Source: Acidimicrobiaceae bacterium (lineage in GTDB: Bacteria; Actinomycetota; Acidimicrobiia; Acidimicrobiales; Palsa-688). From it: a stretch of 10,758 nt of DNA. Below, piece by piece: positions 5,146 to 10,758 of the stretch. Position 1 is the first letter of the stretch. Each line of letters opens with the position of its first letter. The stretch covers positions 1-10,758 of the forward strand of contig JAUTXM010000497.1 in the NCBI GenBank assembly GCA_030838025.1. The letters are read 5' to 3'. The notes beneath the pieces were generated by a model, which saw only the letters and a list, made by a program, of their open reading frames with translations, ran no database searches and was not told where the DNA came from. The position numbers and the translations under genes are program-made.

Positions 5146-6522
5146 GTGATGGCGCCGCCCAACATTCTCTATGTTCATTCACACGACACCGGCCGATACG
5201 TGCAGCCGTACGGCTATGCGGTGCCCACACCGAACATCCAGCACCTGGCTGACCAGGGCACCCTGTTCCGCCAAGCGTTCTGCGCGGCACCCGTATGCTC
5301 GGGATCCCGCGCTGCTCTGCTGACGGGGCAGTGCACCCACGCGACGGGCATGCTGGGCCTGGCTCACCGGGGCTATCGACTCAGGTACCCCGAACGCCAC
5401 ATCGCCCATGTGCTTCGTGGGGCCGGGTACTGGACAGGTCTGATCGGCGAACAACACGTCTCAGCGGACCCCGCGGATTTGGGTTACGACCGGGTCGTCG
5501 ATCTCGACAGCACCAAGGTGCGCGACGTCGCGCCGGCCGCCACCCAGCTGATCGCCGAACGGGCGCAGGCCGGCGAGCCATTCTTCCTTTCCGTCGGTTT
5601 CTTCGAGACCCACCGAGAGTATTTCGAGCCCTCGTCCGTCCGCGATGCCCTGTACTCACGCCCACCGGAGAACATCGTCGACACCGCGATGACCCGCCGG
5701 GACATGGCTTCGTTCAAAGCCAGCGCCCGGTCGCTCGATCAGGGCATCGGCACGGTCTTGAACGCCCTCGAGGAGAGCGATCTGGTGGGCAACACCCTCG
5801 TGATACTGACCACCGATCACGGCCTCGCCTTCCCCGACGCCAAGGCGACGATGTACGACCGCGGCATCGGGGTGATGCTCTTGATCCGGGGGCCCGGTGG
5901 ATTCGACCGCGGCCGGGTCTTCGACTCGATCGTCAGCCACCTCGACCTCTTCCCGACGGTGTGCGAGGTCGCGGCGATCGATCCGCCTGAATGGCTGGAA
6001 GGGCGGTCGCTCCTGCCGCTCGTGCGCGGCGAGATCGACGAGCTGCACCACGAGATCTTCGCCGAGCTCACCTACCACGCCGCCTACGAGCCCCAACGGG
6101 CGGTGCGCACGGCGCGCTACAAGTACGCCAGGCGATTCGACGAGCGCCACCCGGGACGGGTCCTCGCCAACGTCGATGACAGCCCGACCAAGGATGTGAT
6201 GCTCCGCTCCGGTTGGGCCGAGGTCGACCCCCCGGGGGAGTCGCTCTACGACCTGTGGCTCGATCCTGGCGAGGGCACCAACCGGATCGAAGACCCCGCG
6301 CTGGCCGGCGTACGCTCGGATCTCCAGGGGAAGCTGCACGACTGGATGGTCCGGACCGACGACCCATTGCTCCAAGGTGCCGTCGCGCCAGCCGAGGGCA
6401 CGTTCTACAACACCGTCGACCAAGTCTCACCGAGCGATCCGACTACGCCCCCGACCACCCACAGCCTCACGCTCACGCATCGGTCCCGTCATGGTGCCTC
6501 CCCGCCGGATACGGATTTGTAG
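5146..6522 (+). CDS. Type I sulfatase, heparan N-sulfatase-like, with CSGSR active-site motif
   Basis: A 458-residue alkaline-phosphatase-superfamily sulfatase that would hydrolyse a sulfate ester or sulfamate. The N-terminus NILYVHSHDTGRY (6-18) holds a metal-site Asp14, with His13 where many sulfatases have a first Asp. VCSGSRAALLTGQ (50-62) is the formylglycine signature; Cys51 is the residue to be converted, but the usual Pro is Gly53. GEQHVS (101-106), FFETHREYF (152-160), SLDQGIGTVL (196-205) and TTDHGLAFPDAKATMYD (222-238) line up with the same order in human SGSH, with Asp224/His225 at the metal and Lys233 near it. The last 30 residues are Ser/Thr/Pro-rich and look like an unconserved tail. 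No signal peptide is seen, so it is probably cytoplasmic. No formylglycine-generating enzyme gene lies in the window. Start is GTG 5146 or the adjacent ATG 5149. Confidence 0.9.
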   Translation: MMAPPNILYVHSHDTGRYVQPYGYAVPTPNIQHLADQGTLFRQAFCAAPVCSGSRAALLTGQCTHATGMLGLAHRGYRLRYPERHIAHVLRGAGYWTGLIGEQHVSADPADLGYDRVVDLDSTKVRDVAPAATQLIAERAQAGEPFFLSVGFFETHREYFEPSSVRDALYSRPPENIVDTAMTRRDMASFKASARSLDQGIGTVLNALEESDLVGNTLVILTTDHGLAFPDAKATMYDRGIGVMLLIRGPGGFDRGRVFDSIVSHLDLFPTVCEVAAIDPPEWLEGRSLLPLVRGEIDELHHEIFAELTYHAAYEPQRAVRTARYKYARRFDERHPGRVLANVDDSPTKDVMLRSGWAEVDPPGESLYDLWLDPGEGTNRIEDPALAGVRSDLQGKLHDWMVRTDDPLLQGAVAPAEGTFYNTVDQVSPSDPTTPPTTHSLTLTHRSRHGASPPDTDL

Positions 6523-6528
6523 GCCCAC

Positions 6529-6549
6529 TGCCGGGTGCGGTTCCCGGCA
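6529..6549 (+). terminator. Hairpin directly after the sulfatase gene
   Basis: TGCCGGG (6529-6535) and CCCGGCA (6543-6549) form a perfect 7-bp stem with a seven-base loop, beginning six bases after the sulfatase stop. Only a weak pyrimidine-rich CTGTCTTCGT follows, as is common for actinobacterial terminators. It may limit read-through into the transporter genes. Confidence 0.45.
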
Positions 6550-6573
6550 CACTGTCTTCGTGCGACGAACTGC

Positions 6574-6606
6574 TGACCACGGGTGGTCATGGTCGTGACC
6601 TACCGT
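6574..6606 (+). promoter_or_regulatory. Operator-like inverted repeats and -10 element before the transporter operon
   Basis: TGACCA (6574-6579) and TGGTCA (6584-6589) are a perfect inverted repeat spaced by four bases. A third half-site, TGACC, follows at 6596-6600, giving two same-direction TGACC copies 22 bases apart. Immediately after it, TACCGT (6601-6606) fits the TANNNT -10 pattern and would place a start near 6613, about 30 bases before the ATPase gene. The repeat therefore covers the -35 region, a typical place for a regulator. No regulator gene is in the window. Confidence 0.35.
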
Positions 6607-6643
6607 CGACCCGAGGCAATCATCCTTCCGTGAGGTGCACGTG

Positions 6644-7426
6644 ATGAACCGCCTCGAGACCGATCTCGCCGGGCAGTCCTCCACCCAAGGTGCGGTACCG
6701 CTGCTCTCCTTCGAGCAGATCGCCATGACCTTCCCCGACGGGACCGAGGCGATCGCGGGCATCGACCTCTCGGTCGCCCCGGGCGAACTGGTCGCGGTCG
6801 TCGGCCCGTCGGGCTGCGGCAAGTCAACCCTCCTTCGTATCGCGTCGGGGCTGACCACGGCGAGCCGAGGGCGCGTCACGGTCCGAAGCGAGCAGCTCGG
6901 CTATGTATTCCAAGATGCCACCCTGCTGCCCTGGCGTACGGTCCTCGGCAATGTCGAGCTCCCGGCGGAACTTCGCAAGATTCCCAAGACCGAACGGCGG
7001 GTTCAGGCCGAGCAGGCGATCCAGCTCGTCGGGTTGACGGGTTTCGAGCACCACCACCCGCGTCAGCTCTCCGGCGGCATGCGTATGCGAGTGTCACTTG
7101 CTCGGGCCCTGACACTTGATCCGAGCGTGTTCCTCTTCGACGAACCATTCGGGGCGCTCGACGAGATCACCCGGGAACGGATGAACGACGAACTGCTCCA
7201 GCTGTTCATGCGCAAGCGCTTCGCCGGGCTGTTCGTCACCCATTCGATCTACGAGGCGGCATTCCTCGCCCGTCGGGTCGTCGTCTTGTCCCCCCGACCG
7301 GGTCGCGTCTCCGGTGAGGTCGACGTCCCGTTCGGCTATCCCAGGTCACCGGCGCTGCGATTCGAGCCTTCCTTTGCCGAGATCACCAGCAGGATTTCCG
7401 GGTTGCTCCGCGAGAGTCACCAGTGA
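6644..7426 (+). CDS. ABC importer ATPase, NitT/TauT type
   Basis: A 260-residue ATPase subunit that powers import through the permease encoded next. Walker A is GPSGCGKST (54-62), the Q-loop Gln is at 90 in YVFQD, the signature is LSGGM (142-146), Walker B is VFLFDEP (162-168) and the H-loop His is 200 in VTHS. All are intact. The run LSGGMRMRVSLARAL, then FGALDEITRERMNDEL and THSIYEAAFLARRVVVLSPRPGR, is typical of the branch serving THI5/NMT1-like binding proteins rather than classical taurine or alkanesulfonate systems. ATG 6644 is chosen over GTG 6635 because GAGG lies eight bases before it. The permease gene begins 13 bases downstream, so the three transporter genes form one operon. Confidence 0.93.
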   Translation: MNRLETDLAGQSSTQGAVPLLSFEQIAMTFPDGTEAIAGIDLSVAPGELVAVVGPSGCGKSTLLRIASGLTTASRGRVTVRSEQLGYVFQDATLLPWRTVLGNVELPAELRKIPKTERRVQAEQAIQLVGLTGFEHHHPRQLSGGMRMRVSLARALTLDPSVFLFDEPFGALDEITRERMNDELLQLFMRKRFAGLFVTHSIYEAAFLARRVVVLSPRPGRVSGEVDVPFGYPRSPALRFEPSFAEITSRISGLLRESHQ

Positions 7427-7439
7427 GGATGCAGCATCG

Positions 7440-8342
7440 ATGAGCGCCCGTGGGCGGCCGGTCGTCGAGACACCTGTCGTCGATCTGCTCGTGCCCCGTG
7501 ACCACACGTCGGCGTCCGGGCCGGGCGACGGCGGAGCCGGCAAAGCCCGGATCCGAGCGGTGATCGGGACCGTCGTACCTCCAATCGTCGTTGCCACGGT
7601 GGTCGTCGCCATCTGGTTGGTGGTGAGCTACGAGGTCCTGTCGCCTCGCCAACGATTTCTCCTCCCACCGCCGCAGCAGGTCATCCGAGTCGGGTTCCTC
7701 GATTTCCACAACCTGAGCGAGGTGCTGCGGGGGCTCTGGTCGACCACCCAGGTGGCCCTCGTCGGGCTCTTCATCGCCATCGCGCTCGGCCTGGTCTTCG
7801 CCATCTTGATGGCCCAGGCGCTGTGGATCGAGCGCTCGTTCTACCCCTACGCTGTGATACTGCAGACGATCCCGATCATCGCCCTTGTCCCCCTCATCGG
7901 GTTTTGGTTCAAGTACGACTTCCGGTCCCGAGTGATCGTTTGCGTTCTCATCTCGTTGTTCCCGATCATCACCAACACCCTGTTCGGCCTCCATTCGGTC
8001 GACCGGGGGCTCCTCGACCTGTTCCGCCTCCACGGCGCAGGTCGCGTCGCCGCCCTGCGCAAGCTGCAACTCCCGGCTGCCATGCCGGCCATGTTCGCCG
8101 GCTTCCGGATCTCGGCCGGCCTCTCGGTGATCGGCGCCATCGTCGGGGACTTCTTCTTCCGGGAGGGCCAACCGGGCATCGGGCGATTGATCGATGTCTA
8201 TCGCAGCCAGTTGGCGTCGGAACGATTGTTTACCGCGATCTTCTTCTCCTCGCTACTCGGGCTTACCGTGTTCTGGGTCTTCGGTTTCATCGGCAACCGA
8301 GCGATCCGGTCGTGGCACGACTCTGCCCGGGAGCCCGAATGA
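7440..8342 (+). CDS. ABC importer permease, NitT/TauT type
   Basis: A 300-residue integral membrane permease. A polar 40-residue N-terminus leads to about six hydrophobic segments (near 42-64, 103-126, 138-158, 164-184, 220-240 and 264-286). The cytoplasmic coupling loop normally written EAA-x3-G-x9-I-x-LP reads LFRLHGAGRVAALRKLQLPAAMP (194-216), with FRL in place of EAA. That change is familiar from the ThiX/RibX-like branch of this family, as is the following SAGLSVIGAIVGDFF. GAGG lies 11 bases before the ATG. The last codons overlap the binding-protein start (ATGA), indicating translational coupling. The substrate cannot be read from the permease. Confidence 0.9.
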   Translation: MSARGRPVVETPVVDLLVPRDHTSASGPGDGGAGKARIRAVIGTVVPPIVVATVVVAIWLVVSYEVLSPRQRFLLPPPQQVIRVGFLDFHNLSEVLRGLWSTTQVALVGLFIAIALGLVFAILMAQALWIERSFYPYAVILQTIPIIALVPLIGFWFKYDFRSRVIVCVLISLFPIITNTLFGLHSVDRGLLDLFRLHGAGRVAALRKLQLPAAMPAMFAGFRISAGLSVIGAIVGDFFFREGQPGIGRLIDVYRSQLASERLFTAIFFSSLLGLTVFWVFGFIGNRAIRSWHDSAREPE

Positions 8343-9556
8343 AGATGGAGATAGGGCCAATGAGTCGAACGGGACGACGAGTCCTCCGACCCATGGCCGT
8401 GGTCACCGCGTTGGCGCTGCTGGCGACGGCGTGCAGCCGCGGCAAGGAAACGACGGCGACGGCTACCACGGCGCCTGGCTCGACCACGACGAACGGCCTC
8501 GCGACCACGGCCTCGCTCAAGGGAGCTTGCCCCGCCAAGATCGTGCTGCAGACCGACTGGTTCCCGGAGAGCGATCATGGCTTCAGTTACCAGCTGATCG
8601 GCGCCGGGGGCACGACCGACAAGGGCAAAGGCACCTACACCGGCCCGCTTCTCGATCCGCGCACTGGTCAGCCCACCGGCGTCAACCTGGAGATCCGCGC
8701 CGGGGGCCCCTTCATCGGCTTCCAGCCGCCGGTCGCCCAGATGTACTCAGACGACAACATCTTCATCGCCTACGCCGATACCGCCGACCAGATCCGCAAT
8801 TCGAGAAAGCTCCCGACCACGGCGGTGATGGCACCGCTCAACAAGACGCCGCTGATCCTCATGTACGACCCGAGCCGCTACCACTTCACGTCCCTGGCCG
8901 ACGTCGGCAAGTCGGGCGCCAAGGTCCTCTACTTCGAGGGCGTGGTGTACATGGACTATCTCGTGTCCAAGGGGCTGGTCAACAAGAGCCAGCTCGACGG
9001 CTCCTACGACGGTTCCCCCGGCCACTTCGTGGCCGACGGTGGCGCCGATGTCCAGCAGGGCTTCGCCACCCGTGAGCCCTACGAGTACGAGCACACCATC
9101 ACCGGATGGATGAAGCCGGTCAAGTATCTCCTCGTCGACGACGCCGGATACAAGATCTACCAGTCGTCGCTGGTCGTACGACCAGCGACGGTCACCAAGT
9201 ACCACGACTGCCTGCAGAGGCTCGTGCCGCTGTTCCAGGCCGGGATGGTCAAGTACCTGGCCGATCCCAGCGTCGTCAACGACAAGCTCATCGACATCGT
9301 CAACACCCTGGCGACGTCGTGGACGGTCTCGCGCGGTGGCAACCAGTTCACCGTCGACCAACTGAAGTCCCTCGACCTTGTCGCCAACAGCCCCGACGGG
9401 GCCTACGGGAGCTTCGACGACGCCCGGGTCCAAACAGTCATCGACGAGGTGCTCCCGATCTTCAAGAACCAGCACCTGGACTCGTACAAGGCGGACGTGA
9501 AGCCGTCCGATCTGGTGACCAACGAGTTCATCGACCGGTCCATCAAGCTCCCGTAG
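8339..9556 (+). CDS. ABC importer substrate-binding lipoprotein, THI5/NMT1-like but divergent
   Basis: A 405-residue lipoprotein that would capture ligand outside the membrane. A basic stretch (RTGRRVLR), a hydrophobic core and ALLATAC end in the lipidation Cys32, followed by a Thr-rich linker (about 38-59). The mature domain opens with KIVLQTDWFPESDHGF (67-82), resembling the LQLDWFP-H start of THI5/NMT1-like binding proteins. The following part (GGTTDKGKGTYTGPLLDPRTGQPTG, about 90-114) is not the usual helix and suggests a family-specific ligand pocket. Later segments VDDAGYKIYQSSLVVRP (266-282) and DLVTNEFIDRSI (391-402) recall the hinge and end of the same group. ATG 8339 overlaps the permease stop and has GGGAG five bases upstream; ATG 8360 with GGAG is an alternative that gives an equally good signal. 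Ligand unknown. Confidence 0.88.
   Translation: MKMEIGPMSRTGRRVLRPMAVVTALALLATACSRGKETTATATTAPGSTTTNGLATTASLKGACPAKIVLQTDWFPESDHGFSYQLIGAGGTTDKGKGTYTGPLLDPRTGQPTGVNLEIRAGGPFIGFQPPVAQMYSDDNIFIAYADTADQIRNSRKLPTTAVMAPLNKTPLILMYDPSRYHFTSLADVGKSGAKVLYFEGVVYMDYLVSKGLVNKSQLDGSYDGSPGHFVADGGADVQQGFATREPYEYEHTITGWMKPVKYLLVDDAGYKIYQSSLVVRPATVTKYHDCLQRLVPLFQAGMVKYLADPSVVNDKLIDIVNTLATSWTVSRGGNQFTVDQLKSLDLVANSPDGAYGSFDDARVQTVIDEVLPIFKNQHLDSYKADVKPSDLVTNEFIDRSIKLP
9165..9190. repeat. Perfect 26-base palindrome inside the binding-protein gene
   Basis: The arms read CGTCGCTGGTCGT and ACGACCAGCGACG with no spacer, centred on GTAC at 9176-9179. It lies wholly within codons 276-284 of the binding-protein gene (SLVVRPAT region). 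A 13-base perfect arm pair is not expected by chance in DNA of this length and composition. Its role is unknown. Confidence 0.7.
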
Positions 9557-9568
9557 CTGCCCCCGAGG

Positions 9569-10758
9569 TCAGCCGGGACTGGCCGCGAAGGTGCGGAACT
9601 TGTTGAATCGCACCACCGTTGCGGGACTCGATGCGCTCCGGTACACGGTGAGCGCGGCGTGCCAGGCGATGGCACCGGCCGGGTGGGGATCGGTGACCGT
9701 CCCGAGCACGACGCCGTTGACCGCCATCGTCAACTTGGTGGAACCGGCATTGACCTCGCTGCACTGACCCGAGATCGTGTTGGTCGCGCCGGCGGTATGG
9801 ATCGCAGGACTGCTTCCCGCCTGGAGCGAAACGCTTCCGGTGTCGCCGATCTTGAAGATCACCCACGTCCCGTCGCCGAAGACCTCGAACGTGTAGCGGA
9901 GCCCCGCCCGGCTGCCCTGGTCGCAGCGAACACCGGCACCGTCGGCCGCGACTCCGGACACGATGGTGGCGTCGGCAGCGACGAGCATCGACGTGAGCTT
10001 CTGAGCATAGGGGGACGTGGCCGAGAAGGTGTTCAGGAGGGGCAGTGGCTTCAAGCCGCTGACGTAGTACCCGTCGGATCGGTACTCGGTAGTACCGGCT
10101 CCTTCCTGGTTGGCGTCGGCCGCCCATCCCGATGTGGTGTCCGAGAAGTTGTCGCTGAAGACGAGCGTGGCGCCGGGCGGCACATTGATTGTCGTGGTGG
10201 TCGAAGGGGGACTGGTCGTCGCCGGCCGAGTCGAGGCCGAGCTGGTACCGGCCGCGCCCGCGACCGTCTTCGGGTGCCCGCCGGTCGAGCCTCGGCTCAG
10301 CAGCGCCGCCGCCAGGGCGACGATCGCGATCGTCGCGACCAGAAGCCCCCCGACCATGAGCGTGCTGCGCCGCCTTCCACGGTGCCCGTCCGCGATCGCA
10401 CCAAGCGCCGGCGGAGCGTCAACCACCGAGGCGCCAACCACCGAAGCCACCGCCGATTCAGGCCCCGCCCCCTCAGGCCCCGCCCCCTCAGGAGCCGCTC
10501 CCCCAGGCCCCGCTACGTCGGAAGCCGCAACCTCAACTGCGACCGCCTCAGGCACGACGGGAGCCTGCGCCCGGCTCGACGCGGTGGCCGGCTTCGGTTG
10601 GCGCGGGGCTACCGGCGTCACCTCCGCCATTCCGAGCAGGCGTCCGGCGGCGAGGGCGGCGCCCTCCGCGACGGCATGCTTGGGATGGACATCAATAGCC
10701 ACGGGACGACCCAACTCGGCCGCCACCAACTGGCCCACCAACGGAATCCGAGAACTGC
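9569..10758 (-). CDS. Hsp70-family protein with membrane helix and extracytoplasmic C-terminal domain (5' part beyond the right edge)
   Basis: The visible 395 residues begin SSRIPLVGQLVAAELGRPV, then DVHPKHAVAEGAALAAGRL, the end of an Hsp70/DnaK ATPase domain. Instead of the DnaK linker and peptide-binding domain, a Pro/Ala/Val-rich cytoplasmic linker follows (about 41-125), ending in GHRGRRR. One membrane helix (near LMVGGLLVATIAIVALAAALL, coded at about 10295-10363) comes next, then a Ser/Thr/Pro stalk and a roughly 200-residue domain starting LVFSDNFSDTTSGW. That domain has alternating strands, a late VRFNKFRTF strand and Cys residues in VRCDQ and GQCSE that might bond. It resembles the concanavalin-like beta-sandwich sensor domains found behind membrane helices of some actinobacterial Ser/Thr kinases. 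The Arg-rich flank before the helix implies the Hsp70 part is cytoplasmic. The gene is convergent with the transporter operon, 12 bases apart, with no clear terminator. Confidence 0.8.
   Translation of the reverse strand, partial: SSRIPLVGQLVAAELGRPVAIDVHPKHAVAEGAALAAGRLLGMAEVTPVAPRQPKPATASSRAQAPVVPEAVAVEVAASDVAGPGGAAPEGAGPEGAGPESAVASVVGASVVDAPPALGAIADGHRGRRRSTLMVGGLLVATIAIVALAAALLSRGSTGGHPKTVAGAAGTSSASTRPATTSPPSTTTTINVPPGATLVFSDNFSDTTSGWAADANQEGAGTTEYRSDGYYVSGLKPLPLLNTFSATSPYAQKLTSMLVAADATIVSGVAADGAGVRCDQGSRAGLRYTFEVFGDGTWVIFKIGDTGSVSLQAGSSPAIHTAGATNTISGQCSEVNAGSTKLTMAVNGVVLGTVTDPHPAGAIAWHAALTVYRSASSPATVVRFNKFRTFAASPG
10459..10517 (-). repeat. 15-base tandem repeat in the Hsp70 linker
   Basis: On the plus strand two identical copies of CAGGCCCCGCCCCCT (10459-10473, 10474-10488) are followed by a diverged copy (10489-10503) and a partial one. 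In the protein they give repeated Gly-Pro-Glu-Gly-Ala (AAPEGAGPEGAGPESA). The unit is a multiple of three, so copy-number change would alter linker length without a frameshift. Confidence 0.75.

Noticed and set aside
5108..5290. N-terminal extension of the sulfotransferase to 5290
   Set aside because: It would overlap the start of the sulfatase on the other strand, and its residues look like shadow translation. ATG 5107 sits right before the conserved first strand.
6440..6522. Possible frameshift at the end of the sulfatase
   Set aside because: The last 30 residues look unlike the family, but the conserved core is complete before them and a variable tail explains this without an error.
7823..8338. 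Upstream extension of the binding-protein frame inside the permease gene
   Set aside because: It is an out-of-frame reading of the permease; the lipoprotein signal begins right after the ATG at 8339 or 8360.
5146..9556. A single operon from the sulfatase through the transporter
   Set aside because: Not adopted as a firm call: a 121-base gap with a hairpin and a promoter-like element separates them, so read-through is possible but unproven.
1..10758. CRISPR array, tRNA, rRNA, insertion sequence or phage genes
   Set aside because: No regularly spaced repeats, cloverleaf-like sequence, transposase or integrase motifs, or phage structural genes could be seen on either strand.

Overview
The window is GC-rich DNA whose genes often start with GTG or TTG, sit close together, and in places look leaderless. 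The gene families seen (Stf0-type sulfotransferase, actinobacterial winged-helix HTH_42 protein, Hsp70 with a membrane-anchored tail, a cysteine-dioxygenase/rhodanese pair) point to an actinomycete-type bacterium (Actinomycetota). The class cannot be fixed from sequence alone; an Acidimicrobiia-like soil or water actinobacterium would fit.

Left part (1-3607): on the minus strand a cysteine-dioxygenase-like cupin overlaps a rhodanese-domain protein that runs off the left edge. Upstream of them lies a minus-strand short-chain dehydrogenase, which is divergent from a plus-strand glyoxalase/VOC-fold protein across only 39 bases. The VOC gene ends tail-to-tail, with a 4-base overlap, on a minus-strand winged-helix protein of the AlkZ/YcaQ (HTH_42) superfamily whose catalytic motif is altered.

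Middle (3608-4255): a stretch of about 650 bases with a markedly AT-richer start. It holds one plausible small two-helix membrane protein (3889-4116), preceded by a seven-codon open frame, and otherwise only hairpins.

Right part (4256-9556): a sulfur-themed cluster. A minus-strand Stf0-family sulfotransferase is divergent, across 38 bases, from a plus-strand type I sulfatase resembling heparan N-sulfatase. The sulfatase is followed, after a hairpin and an operator-like inverted repeat, by a complete NitT/TauT-type ABC importer: ATPase, permease and lipoprotein binding protein. The permease and ATPase look most like the THI5/NMT1-like (pyrimidine or riboflavin precursor) branch; the binding protein belongs to a divergent group whose ligand I cannot name. 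The layout suggests uptake of an organic compound plus making or removing its sulfate group, but this is inference.

Right edge (9569-10758, minus): the C-terminal part of an unusual Hsp70-family protein. The end of its ATPase domain is followed by a repetitive Pro/Ala linker, one membrane helix, a Ser/Thr-rich stalk and a predicted extracytoplasmic beta-sandwich domain, in place of a chaperone substrate-binding domain.

The most notable anomalies are the sulfatase's CSGSR active-site motif (Gly where Pro is expected), a perfect 26-base palindrome inside the binding-protein gene, the Hsp70-membrane-sensor fusion, and the missing catalytic glutamines in the AlkZ-like protein.
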